NCBI RefSeq assembly: GCF_011299575.1
Contig: NZ_CP049863.1
Coordinates: 310,001 to 374,000, forward strand
DNA: 64,000 nt
From: Leucobacter viscericola
GTDB taxonomy: Bacteria; Actinomycetota; Actinomycetes; Actinomycetales; Microbacteriaceae
Reading direction: 5' to 3'
The notes beneath the pieces were generated by a model that was not told the origin of the DNA, did no database searches, and saw nothing but the letters and a program-made list of their open reading frames with translations. The translations under genes were made by a program, and so were the position numbers. This document shows positions 1-8,072 of this stretch, piece after piece (position 1 is the stretch's first letter; each line of letters begins with the position of its first letter).

Positions 1-1
1 C

Positions 2-1063
2 ACGGTCGCGGCTCCGGAGGCCGCAGCGGCCCATGGAGCTTCAGCTGATGCCGTTGCTGCCACTGCGCCCGCAGCAGTGTTGACAGCGGCGAACGAACTT
101 CAAGGCTATTTCACCCCGGAATCTCCGGATGTACCTGCAAAGCTCACGGTGCCCAAGAAGGCTCCGAAGGTGGCCATTGCAGACACTTCCGAGACCACTG
201 GCACTGCGCTCGTTTTGCTCGATTCACTGGCAGTGAAGAAACAAAAGTCTGACCGCAAGTACGACCGGGTTAAGAAGTTTGGTGTTGCCTGGCTTGATGT
301 CGGTGGCAGAGGGTGCGATACCCGAAACGAAGTGCTTGCCCGTGACCTCACCGAGGTAAAGGCCAAAGGCTGCCAGGTTCTGAGTGGCAAGCTCAGTGAC
401 CCGTACCTGGGGGCGAAACTTGACTTTGCTCGTGGCGACGAGACTTCGAGCCTCGTTCAGGTCGACCACATCGTCTCGCTCAGAAACGCTTGGCAGACAG
501 GTGCGCAGAAGCTCTCCCAGGCCCAGCGTGAAAGCCTCGCGAACGATCCACTCAATCTCCGCGCGGTGAATGGAGCGAGCGCGACGATCAAAGATGGACG
601 CAACGCTGCGGACTGGTTGCCAGAAAACACCGCGTACCGCTGCGAATACGTTGCGCAGCAAGTCTCTGTCAAAGCGACCTATGATCTCTGGGTCACCAAG
701 GCCGAAAAGGCCGCCATGAAGAAGGTGCTGAGCAAGTGCGCGAAAGAACCAGCGCAGAGTTCACCCTTCACCCCAAAACTCAAAGAGTCATCAAGTTCTG
801 ATTCCCAAACAACTAAGGCCCCCGCAACGACGGCACCCGCGCCAGAGCCCGCTCCGGCGCCCGTGCCTGAACCAGCGCCGGAGGTTGTGCCCGAACCTGA
901 ACCTGTTGCTCCAGAGCCTGCACCGGAGCCGGCAGTAACGGGTGTCAACCCGGGCGGATTCTGTTCAACACCGGGGGTGGTCGGCACGGCGGCGAATGGC
1001 CGGAGCTATACCTGCGGTGGGAACGGGCCGGATGCGAACGGTAAGTATCACTGGAATAAGTAG
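2..1063 (+). CDS. DUF1524-family HNH nuclease, probably secreted (5' end cut by window)
   Basis: The reading frame is open to the left window edge, so the true start and any signal peptide are not visible; the GTG at 77 is only an internal candidate. The centre has the DUF1524/HNH pattern: a VDHIVSLRNAW segment with the D-H pair, then ANDPLNL and a WLPEN segment. The family contains predicted metal-dependent nucleases, often exported in actinomycetes. The C-terminal third is a Pro/Ala/Glu-rich linker (alternating EPAP and PEPE), then about 40 residues with two cysteines (GGFCSTPG and YTCGGNG), which resembles a wall-associated or extracellular tail. Nuclease activity is inferred from family membership only. 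Confidence 0.75.
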   Translation, partial: TVAAPEAAAAHGASADAVAATAPAAVLTAANELQGYFTPESPDVPAKLTVPKKAPKVAIADTSETTGTALVLLDSLAVKKQKSDRKYDRVKKFGVAWLDVGGRGCDTRNEVLARDLTEVKAKGCQVLSGKLSDPYLGAKLDFARGDETSSLVQVDHIVSLRNAWQTGAQKLSQAQRESLANDPLNLRAVNGASATIKDGRNAADWLPENTAYRCEYVAQQVSVKATYDLWVTKAEKAAMKKVLSKCAKEPAQSSPFTPKLKESSSSDSQTTKAPATTAPAPEPAPAPVPEPAPEVVPEPEPVAPEPAPEPAVTGVNPGGFCSTPGVVGTAANGRSYTCGGNGPDANGKYHWNK

Positions 1064-1219
1064 CCGATGAATGCGTCATGCATTCAAGTACATCTGATCT
1101 CACCGGCTCATAGGCCTGGGAAACGAAATCTGGGGATAACTCGCACAATCTGCTGGCTGTGAGCGAATGTGCCGTCGAAGGGTGCAGTGCTGTTGCGCCC
1201 CAAGAGCGCGCGCACTGCG

Positions 1220-1912
1220 CTAGGGCTGATACTGCTCAGGCGAAAGGTGCTTGGCCGCTTCGCGCACGCTGAGCGGCGCGAGTGTGCTGCCGCGATCCTC
1301 AAGGAACCGGCCCACCCACATCGGCTCTGCGCGCGCGTACTGCCGAAGCGCCCAGCCGATCGCCTTGTTAATGAAAAACTCCTTCGACCCAGTATTCGCC
1401 AAGATCACATCAGTGAGCAGATCAGTGTCGGTTACGCCCTTTGAATCGAGCTGGCAGATAATCGAGCTCCTGCGCATCCAGAGGTTCTCGTGCACTGACC
1501 ACTCGCGCATCACACCCTTACTTGCGCTGTCTGCCCTCACAACAACGGAAACCGTCTGGGCTAGGTGATCCACGCTGTCCCACCACGACTTCTCTTGGAT
1601 GTATCCGGCCAGGCGCGGCAGGTCAGAGCTGCTCAAGAGCTTCGCGTTCATTCGGAGGTGATCGGCGGCAACATGTTGGAGTTCGCGCTGCGGCGCCTGC
1701 CAGCACAGCGCCACGAACTCCCAGTCGACCGCGCCCTTCAGATCGCTGAGCACTGCTTTGGTTGCGCGCCGCATAACCGGCGTGGCCGCGCCGAAGTACT
1801 CGAATTGATCCTTCATGTACGCACGCTGCTGAGCGGCCCTGGCAGGATCCGCCTCGGCCTGAAGTGCTGCCCGCGCCTGTTCAAAGGCCCGCGAGCCGCT
1901 CAGCTTTTCCAT
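1220..1912 (-). CDS. AlkD-like DNA alkylation repair protein
   Basis: This 230-residue all-helical HEAT-like repeat protein matches the AlkD family of DNA glycosylases, which remove N3- and N7-alkylated purines. The segment WWDSVD at about residues 110-115 corresponds to the conserved Trp/Asp region of the AlkD active site, and the length is typical. The ATG at 1912 has no obvious Shine-Dalgarno sequence. It lies 21 bp downstream of the BtrH-like gene on the same strand, so the two may be co-transcribed. I infer a role in base excision repair; substrate range cannot be read from the sequence. Confidence 0.82.
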   Translation of the reverse strand: MEKLSGSRAFEQARAALQAEADPARAAQQRAYMKDQFEYFGAATPVMRRATKAVLSDLKGAVDWEFVALCWQAPQRELQHVAADHLRMNAKLLSSSDLPRLAGYIQEKSWWDSVDHLAQTVSVVVRADSASKGVMREWSVHENLWMRRSSIICQLDSKGVTDTDLLTDVILANTGSKEFFINKAIGWALRQYARAEPMWVGRFLEDRGSTLAPLSVREAAKHLSPEQYQP

Positions 1913-1933
1913 GTGACTAATGTATCCGGCGCG

Positions 1934-3031
1934 CTAGAGCTGTGTCTGGAGACCGCTGTCTTGCGTCAGCTCTGTGATCCCGCGAGCTTCTTCCTCGGCG
2001 ATCTGGCCTACGATCTCTGCGAGCTGCTCATACGAGAGTTCACCAGAGCGGTCCGCGATCCCCCGCCACAGTGTGCCTGAGCGCTCGAAATAATCTGCTG
2101 CCGCGCTGAGCCCCTGCTCCGCGAGCAACCGCGCGAAAAGCGGCCGACCGGCCGATCTTGCGGTGTGCTCGTGGTCGATGCACTCGACCAGGCGCGATCG
2201 CCAAGAATCGTCGTCGCCGTAGGCCTTGCTCCATCCGTCCTTTGTGCTGCCCAAGACCTTCTCGGCCCACTTGCGCAAGCCGCTCAGACCAAAGTTGACG
2301 TCGAAGGGGTTGCCGAGCACGGGGCCGGTCATCGCGTTCACCGTCGCGGCGAAGCCCTTGCGCAGAGCAGGAGTGAGATCGGCGGGGAGCTGGGCACCTG
2401 GCTCGATCGCGATGGTGGGGTGTTTGCGCTGAGATGCGGCGTATGCATCGAGCAGTTCGCTTCGTGTCATGCGGTGTTCCGTAGCACCGTCGAAGACGCT
2501 GAGTTCGTCACTTTCTCGCATCGAGATAGCCACCACAACGAGTTCATCCCTCTCAGCAAACTCGATCTGCTTCGCCCAGGGCACTGAGCCGCGGGCGAGA
2601 GGCAGGATCACCGCGTGCCCTTCATCCAGCAGCTTCTGGGTGTCTCGTTTGTTTCTCGCGGTCGTGTGCGCGACCTCGAGTCGGCTCAGGATCGCGAGCG
2701 CCCATGGCTCAGGGTGATGCTGGCAGACGAGCGTCAGGAGTGGTGCGGGCACCTGCTTGTACTGGAAGAGGGCGTACATAAAGCCGATACCGCCGCCGAT
2801 ACCGAAGGCGGTTACGGGGTCGAGATCCAACCCTGATTCTTTAAGTAAACGAACAACCACCGCCGAGGCTGGGTGAGGATCCGGCTGCGTGTGCTGGGCC
2901 GAGCCCGCTACAGCCGGCTTTGGTGACGCAGGGTTTGTGCGTTCCAGCTGCTCCGCTGCTTGCGCGTAACTTTGCCCAGTGGCTTCCATCTGCTCACGCA
3001 CGCGCTTCTTAAACGCTTTCCGCTCGGTCAT
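1934..3031 (-). CDS. BtrH N-terminal / DUF4872 domain protein
   Basis: The protein has 365 residues. Residues 1-35 are a basic helical segment of the KKRVREQMEATGQSYAQAA type, a motif seen at the N-terminus of many unrelated actinomycete proteins. The rest fits the BtrH_N plus DUF4872 architecture: a Gly-rich FGIGGGIGF at 76-84 and a helical C-terminal half. In butirosin biosynthesis BtrH transfers an acyl chain from ACP to the aminoglycoside, but no antibiotic cluster is visible here. The substrate is therefore unknown. The ATG at 3031 follows a GGGAG-type ribosome binding site. The next gene downstream is the AlkD-like one. Confidence 0.65.
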   Translation of the reverse strand: MTERKAFKKRVREQMEATGQSYAQAAEQLERTNPASPKPAVAGSAQHTQPDPHPASAVVVRLLKESGLDLDPVTAFGIGGGIGFMYALFQYKQVPAPLLTLVCQHHPEPWALAILSRLEVAHTTARNKRDTQKLLDEGHAVILPLARGSVPWAKQIEFAERDELVVVAISMRESDELSVFDGATEHRMTRSELLDAYAASQRKHPTIAIEPGAQLPADLTPALRKGFAATVNAMTGPVLGNPFDVNFGLSGLRKWAEKVLGSTKDGWSKAYGDDDSWRSRLVECIDHEHTARSAGRPLFARLLAEQGLSAAADYFERSGTLWRGIADRSGELSYEQLAEIVGQIAEEEARGITELTQDSGLQTQL

Positions 3032-3303
3032 GCCCCTGCTCCCTCGAACAGCGCTTCCAACATTTCGTGATTCATCTTCTCATCCGTTTCAGACACCGAG
3101 AGTTGCGCCCACGCCACACTTATCGGCATCCATACGTGATGGAGTGATTCCGAAACCCTGATAGCTGAGCCACCTTTACCCTCGGTGATCCTGCGCGTGG
3201 GGCCGGATCGGGCGGGCGTTTGGGATCGCCCTTCGAACGAGGGTATAGCTTTTGGCTAAGGCGGTCAATTGGTCGAGACTGTTCGCGCGGAGAGGCAATC
3301 CGC

Positions 3304-4128
3304 ATGGGCGTAGTCTTGTGCACTGTGCAGGATGACTCCGAAAACTCTCGCTCCCCGTTCAGCCCGTTCATGCAGCGCCTGTCGAGTCGACCGGTACTCG
3401 TTACGGTCGTATCGTTTGCGCTGACGCTGGTGCTCACAGTCGTGGTGCTCTTTGTGGAGCCCGATTCGGTGGACATTCTGGGGGTTGTGAGCCTTGCCGC
3501 AACAATCTGGGGGCTGACGCTCGCGCTCGTTATCTACCTGCTGACCGCGCAAGACACCGACCGGGTGCTCGATCACATTTCTGATTTGCAGGAGCAGCTG
3601 GCCGCTTCCCTTGAGGAGCCAGCTGACGAGGAAGAGATGGAACAATCTGCGGACACGACCCCTGAACCCGCTGCAGAGGTTGTGCCACCACGCAAGGCCG
3701 AGCTGGATCCCGAACCTCGAACCAGGCCGACACCGTCAGAAGCGATGCAAGCGCTTCAGGACGCCAAACACAAGACATCTCATGCGCCGCGGCAGCGCGG
3801 CGGAGGACCCGGCGGTCACGGCGACCGAGGAGTCTTTTACACGCCGGAATCCGGGATCAAGCTTGAGGATGTTGCGCCGAGCGACTACCTCAAGGCCTGG
3901 GAGAAAACCACGGGTCGAGATGCAAGCCAGATTTTTCGAGCTTGGACTCGCAGTCGCGAAGGATCCTCACCGTGGGTCTTCATGCTTCGTGACGGCAGCC
4001 GTTGGAGCGTCTTCGCTTCAGACGACGGCGCGCCAAGTGTGATCGACCTCTCAGAGATGCGCTGGGGCCGGGGCGGTAACCGCGGAACTCGCGGGCGCCG
4101 CCCCAACCAGCCTCGCCAGGGGAACTAG
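3304..4128 (+). CDS. Two-TM membrane protein with acidic/proline linker and basic C-terminal domain
   Basis: I do not recognise a family. I start it at the ATG at 3304 because GGAGAGG lies 8 bases upstream; an earlier in-frame start at 3220 has no such site. The 274-residue product has two hydrophobic segments near residues 25-70, a short coiled-coil-like stretch (DRVLDHISDLQEQL), an acidic Glu/Pro linker, and a soluble C-terminal half ending in an Arg/Gly-rich tail (RGGNRGTRGRRPNQPR). The tail could bind nucleic acid or anionic lipid, which is speculation. It is divergent from the BtrH-like gene across 272 bp in which I see no other gene. Confidence 0.6.
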   Translation: MGVVLCTVQDDSENSRSPFSPFMQRLSSRPVLVTVVSFALTLVLTVVVLFVEPDSVDILGVVSLAATIWGLTLALVIYLLTAQDTDRVLDHISDLQEQLAASLEEPADEEEMEQSADTTPEPAAEVVPPRKAELDPEPRTRPTPSEAMQALQDAKHKTSHAPRQRGGGPGGHGDRGVFYTPESGIKLEDVAPSDYLKAWEKTTGRDASQIFRAWTRSREGSSPWVFMLRDGSRWSVFASDDGAPSVIDLSEMRWGRGGNRGTRGRRPNQPRQGN

Positions 4129-4151
4129 GAGAACCAGGGGAACTAGGAGAA
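4116..4151. repeat. Perfect 18-bp tandem duplication carrying both convergent stop codons
   Basis: CCAGGGGAACTAGGAGAA occurs twice in direct succession (4116-4133 and 4134-4151). The CTAG in copy 1 gives the TAG stop of the plus-strand membrane protein gene (4126-4128). The same CTAG in copy 2, read on the other strand, gives the TAG stop of the alcohol dehydrogenase gene (4143-4145). Confidence 0.9.
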
Positions 4152-5234
4152 ATCGGTGACGACGACGCGGTTCACCTGGGGATCCTTGAGCCTGGTGTAA
4201 CCCTCGTTGAGGTCGCTGAGCGAGATCTCCTCTGAGATCAAATCGTCGAGGTTGAGGCGGCCGTCAACGTATAGATCAACGAGCGCCGCGATGTCGCGCT
4301 TCGGCACCCCCGAGCCCATAAAGACTCCCTGGATCGCCTTGCGTCCGAAGATGTTCGGCATGCTGTCGAGCTCGAACGAGTTGCCGCCCATGCCGATCTG
4401 GTAGAGCGTGCCACCGCGATCCAGCATGTCGTAACCCTGACGCACTGTCGCTGGGATACCCACGACGTCGAAGGCATAGCGCACACCAAACCCGCCGGTG
4501 AGCTCCTTGACCGCCTCTACGGGGTCGGTTTCGCCGGAGTTGATAACGTGAGTCGCCCCGAATTTCTTTGCGGTTGCAAGGGTCGCGTCGTTGAGGTCGA
4601 TGGCGATGATCTTTGAGGCACCGGCGAGCAGAGCTCCACTGATGACGTTGAGACCAACCCCGCCCGCCCCGATAATCGCAACGATCTCGCCGCGCTCGAC
4701 CTTGGCCGCGTTGAGCACGGCGCCGGTGCCAGTGATCACACTGCAGCCGAGCACCGCGGCCTGAGGGAACGGCATTTCGTTCGGGATCTTCACCAGCATG
4801 TTTTCGTGCGCGAGCACCTGCTGTGCGAAACCACCGAGGGCCATGCCCTGGTCTAGCGGCTTGCCGTTCGCATCTGAGAGGCGGGGAGACTCCCCCGCTG
4901 GGCGAACCGCCTCCTCGGGATTGCGGCAGAGTCCCACGTCGCCCGAGAGGCAGCGGGCGCACTTGCCGCAGAACTGCACGAGGCAACCTGCGACATGATC
5001 GCCAACCTTGAGGGTCGTAACACTCGACCCGACCTTGGCAACCACACCCGCGATTTCGTGGCCGAGCACCACGGGCGGCTGGTGCATCACACCGTGGCTC
5101 ATCTCCATAAAATCGCTGCCGCAGAGGCCGGAGGCCTTCACGTCAACGAGCACCTCGTTGTCGAGTGGATCTGCGATCCTGATGTCTTCTTCAACCCAAC
5201 CTGCGCCTAGCGCGCGAGCAACCATGGCCTTCAT
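4143..5234 (-). CDS. Zinc-dependent medium-chain alcohol dehydrogenase
   Basis: The 363-residue protein is an NAD(P)-dependent medium-chain dehydrogenase. Catalytic zinc ligands are present in GLCGSDF and GHE. The structural zinc site is a four-Cys cluster in the segment running from QFCGKCARC to GLC. The Rossmann motif is IGAGGVGLN, and QGVFMGSGVPKRDI near the C-terminus resembles the class III/Rxyl_3153-type branch. It oxidises or reduces an alcohol/aldehyde pair that I cannot name. A 7-bp inverted repeat lies 25 bp upstream of the ATG, suggesting local repression. Confidence 0.85.
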   Translation of the reverse strand: MKAMVARALGAGWVEEDIRIADPLDNEVLVDVKASGLCGSDFMEMSHGVMHQPPVVLGHEIAGVVAKVGSSVTTLKVGDHVAGCLVQFCGKCARCLSGDVGLCRNPEEAVRPAGESPRLSDANGKPLDQGMALGGFAQQVLAHENMLVKIPNEMPFPQAAVLGCSVITGTGAVLNAAKVERGEIVAIIGAGGVGLNVISGALLAGASKIIAIDLNDATLATAKKFGATHVINSGETDPVEAVKELTGGFGVRYAFDVVGIPATVRQGYDMLDRGGTLYQIGMGGNSFELDSMPNIFGRKAIQGVFMGSGVPKRDIAALVDLYVDGRLNLDDLISEEISLSDLNEGYTRLKDPQVNRVVVTDFS

Positions 5235-5258
5235 TGGCTCTACCCTTCGTTGTTTGGC

Positions 5259-5276
5259 AAGTAACTCAAGTTACTT
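5259..5276. promoter_or_regulatory. Palindromic operator candidate upstream of the alcohol dehydrogenase
   Basis: AAGTAAC and GTTACTT form a perfect 7-bp inverted repeat with a 4-bp spacer (TCAA), 25 bp upstream of the dehydrogenase start codon. Size and symmetry fit a TetR- or MerR-type operator, but no regulator gene of these families is adjacent. The regulator is unknown. Confidence 0.5.
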
Positions 5277-5349
5277 TGAGGGTATTGCCGCTCGCTTGGG
5301 TTGGTTAGGCGTCAAGTGAAGCCCACTTGGATAGGGGCGCAGGTTCGGG

Positions 5350-5934
5350 CTAATCGCCCGCCGGGTTTTGCAACTGCTCCATGATGCGCTGTAGCCGCCG
5401 TGCGCGGGTCGCCTCGTTTGTGGCGGTCATCAAACGGTGCAGGGCGGAGTATCGCTCCTGGCTTGAGAGCGACTCGAATCGGTCGCGCGCCGCTCGGTCT
5501 GATTCGAGCGCTGCCTTCAGGTCGTCCGGCACTGTTGCGCTGGCGGATCCTGCGTAGGCGCGCTCCCAACGGCCGTCTTGCTGCGCGAGTGCGATTTCCC
5601 GTTCCCCGCGCGGTCTCATGCGATTCTGCTCGCGGAGCCTCTCGATGTGACCGACGTTGCGCTCGGACCATATCGACCGCGGTCTGCGCGGTGTGAAGCG
5701 TTGATGGAAAGTGGATTCGTCGTGGGCGCGGCGCTGACCGTCGATCCAGCCGCTGCACAGAGCTTCGTCGAGGGCTTCCGCGTAGCTCAGGCTAGTTGGA
5801 CTGGTTGTGCCCTTCTTCGCGAGCCTCAACCAGACGCCGCTTGAAGAATCTTCGTTGTCGTCGAGCCAGGCTCGCCACGCCTCTACGTCGAGCAAGACAA
5901 GTTCGTTGTCGGTGGGTAGCGCCGCATTTGCCAT
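5350..5934 (-). CDS. YdeI/OmpD-associated family protein
   Basis: The 194-residue protein fits the YdeI/OmpD-associated (bacteriocin-protection) family. It has the N-terminal signature WLRLAKKGT...SYAEALDEALCSGWIDGQRR and the conserved FTPRRPRSIWSERN segment, followed by a helical C-terminus. The family is widespread and its biochemical role is poorly defined; some members are linked to stress or antimicrobial-peptide tolerance. The ATG at 5934 is the first in frame. The neighbours are unrelated, so context adds nothing. Confidence 0.78.
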   Translation of the reverse strand: MANAALPTDNELVLLDVEAWRAWLDDNEDSSSGVWLRLAKKGTTSPTSLSYAEALDEALCSGWIDGQRRAHDESTFHQRFTPRRPRSIWSERNVGHIERLREQNRMRPRGEREIALAQQDGRWERAYAGSASATVPDDLKAALESDRAARDRFESLSSQERYSALHRLMTATNEATRARRLQRIMEQLQNPAGD

Positions 5935-6002
5935 GGGTTAATGATGGCACTTTTGCAGATGGTTGGGTTCGTAGGATGTCTGCTTGAAATTAGACTCACA
6001 TC

Positions 6003-6404
6003 ATGGATCCCCGGCCAGAGCATCGTGTTTCATGTGGGTTGCTTTTTTCCGAGAGTCGGGTGTTGCTTGTGCACCGGTCCCCTTCTAGGAGCTATTACCC
6101 AGATGTGTGGGACTTTCCTGGAGGGCATATTGAACCCGGTGAAAATGGACGGGAAACTATTGTTCGTGAACTTCAAGAAGAGCTGAACGTAGAAATTGCG
6201 ATTCCAGCGGGTGAAGCGATATTTCAGCGGCGAACTAATGATCTTCACCTGGAAGTATGGATCTTTGAAGAGTGGCGAGGAACAGTAGTTAGCGCTGAAC
6301 CAGAAGAACACGACTCACTTGGGTGGTTCACCCTGCAGGAGGCACTGGCCTTGGAGCTTGCAGATGATGCATATCCCGAGATTCTGAAGCGCGTATTGGC
6401 TTAG
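6003..6404 (+). CDS. Nudix hydrolase
   Basis: This 133-residue protein is essentially one Nudix domain. The Nudix box runs from Gly41 to Val63 (GHIEPGE, then RELQEELNV) with the metal-binding RE..EE residues intact; the usual Gly near the end is Asn. The family hydrolyses nucleoside diphosphate-linked compounds, and an oxidised-nucleotide or housecleaning role is plausible but not shown. Base composition is visibly more AT-rich than the flanking genes, with codons such as AGA, GTA and ATA more common, suggesting recent acquisition. It has its own short upstream region and no operon partners. Confidence 0.85.
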   Translation: MDPRPEHRVSCGLLFSESRVLLVHRSPSRSYYPDVWDFPGGHIEPGENGRETIVRELQEELNVEIAIPAGEAIFQRRTNDLHLEVWIFEEWRGTVVSAEPEEHDSLGWFTLQEALALELADDAYPEILKRVLA

Positions 6405-6506
6405 CTGTCTGGAGTGAGTGCCAGCGGCAGAAATCTTAGGCGCAAGTGATTGCGAGGATTAGCTGCCCTCCCTAACCTGGTTTCACTATCAAAATTTGGA
6501 GGCGCC

Positions 6507-7085
6507 ATGTCCGCTCGATTCGTGTACTGGATGAACGTATCGCTCGATCTCAAGATCGAATACGTCGATGCCGAGAACGGGGGTGGCGATTGGATGCGGA
6601 TCACCGAGACCCTGCATCGTGAGTTCAACCGGCGCGCCGCAGCACTGACCGCGAACGTTGAGGGCCGCAAGGTCTACGAGATCATGGAGTCGTACTGGCC
6701 TGCCGTGCGTAACGACGAGTCTGAGCTCGAGGTCATGCGCGAGTACGGCGAGATCTGGACGACGATGCCGAAGTACCTCGTTTCTCGCACTCGCACCAGT
6801 GCGCAGCACAACACGCAGGTTATTGGCGAGAACGCCATCGAGCAGCTTGCAAAGATTCGCGAGGAGTCCGAGGGTGACATCGGTGTCGGCGGAGCCACGA
6901 TTGCGACGCAGCTCCTGCATGCTGGTCTGCTGGACGAGCTGTTGTTGTTCACGCATCCGGCCGTGTTGGGTCAGGGGCGGCCACTCTTTGACTCGCAGGA
7001 GAAGCCGGTTGTGCTCGACTTGCTCGAGCAGGCCACGTTCCCCGAGGGTGTGACGATGCACCGGTATTCGGTGCGTAAGCAGTGA
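6507..7085 (+). CDS. RibD C-terminal / dihydrofolate reductase-like oxidoreductase
   Basis: The ATG at 6507 is preceded by TTGGAGG, so it is preferred to the upstream start at 6450. The 192-residue product belongs to the RibD_C/DHFR-like fold: a central GRKVYE segment, GDIGVGGATIATQLL (the NADPH-binding region), then DELLLFTHPAVLGQG and RPLF. Such stand-alone proteins are common in actinomycetes and reduce unknown pterin-like or riboflavin-precursor-like substrates. No riboflavin or folate genes are nearby. Confidence 0.85.
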   Translation: MSARFVYWMNVSLDLKIEYVDAENGGGDWMRITETLHREFNRRAAALTANVEGRKVYEIMESYWPAVRNDESELEVMREYGEIWTTMPKYLVSRTRTSAQHNTQVIGENAIEQLAKIREESEGDIGVGGATIATQLLHAGLLDELLLFTHPAVLGQGRPLFDSQEKPVVLDLLEQATFPEGVTMHRYSVRKQ

Positions 7086-7095
7086 TTCAGTAGTT

Positions 7096-7171
7096 TGGTG
7101 GGCCCTGCCGGGATCGAACCGACGACATCCACGGTGTAAACGTGGCGCTCTACCAGCTGAGCTAAAGGCCC
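7096..7171 (-). tRNA. tRNA-Val (anticodon TAC)
   Basis: The minus strand reads GGGCCTTTAGCTCAGC at the 5' end, with a D-arm, the anticodon stem CCACG/CGTGG enclosing loop TTTACAC (anticodon TAC, reading GTA and other Val codons), a GGTTCGATCCC T-arm, and a 3' acceptor arm AGGGCCC followed by A and an encoded CCA. The acceptor stem pairs with one T-G wobble. Length is 76 nt including CCA. Confidence 0.95.
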
Positions 7172-7266
7172 TCCGTCCGCGAAGCGAACTCCCCTATCTT
7201 AGGGGAAAAACTTGCGCGGTACGAAATCGGCGTGATTGTGCGGGTGCGCGGGCGCAATCCCGCGCG

Positions 7267-7342
7267 TGTCAGCCGGTTCTCACACGTCTGCCGGTTGGAA
7301 ATGCATCATTCCAACCGGCAGAGATGCCAGTACCGGCTGACA
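7267..7342. repeat. Nested double inverted repeat beside tRNA-Val
   Basis: An outer perfect 11-bp pair (TGTCAGCCGGT at 7267-7277, ACCGGCTGACA at 7332-7342) encloses an inner perfect 14-bp pair (TCTGCCGGTTGGAA at 7287-7300, TTCCAACCGGCAGA at 7309-7322) with an 8-nt loop. All arms share the core GCCGGT. There is no T-run, so it is not a classical terminator. It lies just after the stop codon of the peroxiredoxin gene and upstream of the tRNA on the same strand. It may be a palindromic intergenic element or a strong RNA fold. Confidence 0.85.
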
Positions 7343-7362
7343 TGTTGGCCAGCCAGCGTCAG

Positions 7363-7818
7363 CTAGACCAGCGCGAGCGCCTCGCGGTACGCGGCGAAGT
7401 CACGGGCCTGGCCGGGCTCGGTCTCGAACGAGGCGAGTACCTTGCGGTCTGCGCCGATAACCACGGTCGCGCGTGTTGCGATCCCGCGCTCTGCAACAAA
7501 CGCGTCATACGCCTGCGCTACCCCACCGTGCGGCCAGAAGTCAGACACGATCGAGAAGTCGTAACCCTCTTGTTCGGCCCAGGCCCGCAGCGCAAACGTC
7601 GAGTCGACGGAAATGCCGATCAGCTGCACTTTGCTGTCGGCAAACACCGAAAGATTGTCGCGCAGCTCGCACAGTTCCCCCGTGCAGATACCGGAGAATG
7701 CAAGCGGGAAGAACACCAGCGCGACCGGGCCCTCGGCAACAAGCTCAGAGAGCGTGAGCTCTGCTCCGTGCTGATCTGACAGAGTGAAATCGGGCGCTTC
7801 CGCGCCAACCTGAAGCAC
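7363..7818 (-). CDS. AhpE-like one-Cys peroxiredoxin
   Basis: GAAGGAGG is 7 nt upstream of the GTG at 7818, so I start there (151 residues); longer in-frame starts ignore this site. The peroxidatic motif P38-LAF-S-GI-C45 is the P/T(S)/C triad of thioredoxin-fold peroxiredoxins, and Cys45 is in the position known for mycobacterial AhpE. Cys50 follows five residues later. The enzyme reduces hydrogen or organic peroxides or peroxynitrite with a thiol partner (mycoredoxin or thioredoxin). It is divergent from aceE across about 250 bp in which I see no further gene. Confidence 0.88.
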   Translation of the reverse strand: MLQVGAEAPDFTLSDQHGAELTLSELVAEGPVALVFFPLAFSGICTGELCELRDNLSVFADSKVQLIGISVDSTFALRAWAEQEGYDFSIVSDFWPHGGVAQAYDAFVAERGIATRATVVIGADRKVLASFETEPGQARDFAAYREALALV

Positions 7819-8072
7819 CACGGTGCCTCCTTCCGGCGCCGCAGCGCCATTCCTATACAAGAGTCGCACTAACACTATCGAGCGACTTCAAAGCAAGAAA
7901 CCTCAAAGTAGGCCGAAGATTGTACAGTTTTGACCTAGTTCTCCAGCAGATTCCCTGTTTTGTCGTTGGTTTTCGATAGTCTTGATCGAGACCCGCGGAC
8001 CAGCGGGCCCCCTCGTGTAGCGCACGGGTGCACTATCTCGCGCCCACGGCTCATGGTGAATGGAGAACAATC

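Noticed and set aside
1068..1086. TGAATGC/GCATTCA hairpin after the DUF1524 gene
   Set aside because: A 7-bp stem with mostly A-T pairs and no T-run is too weak to call a terminator.
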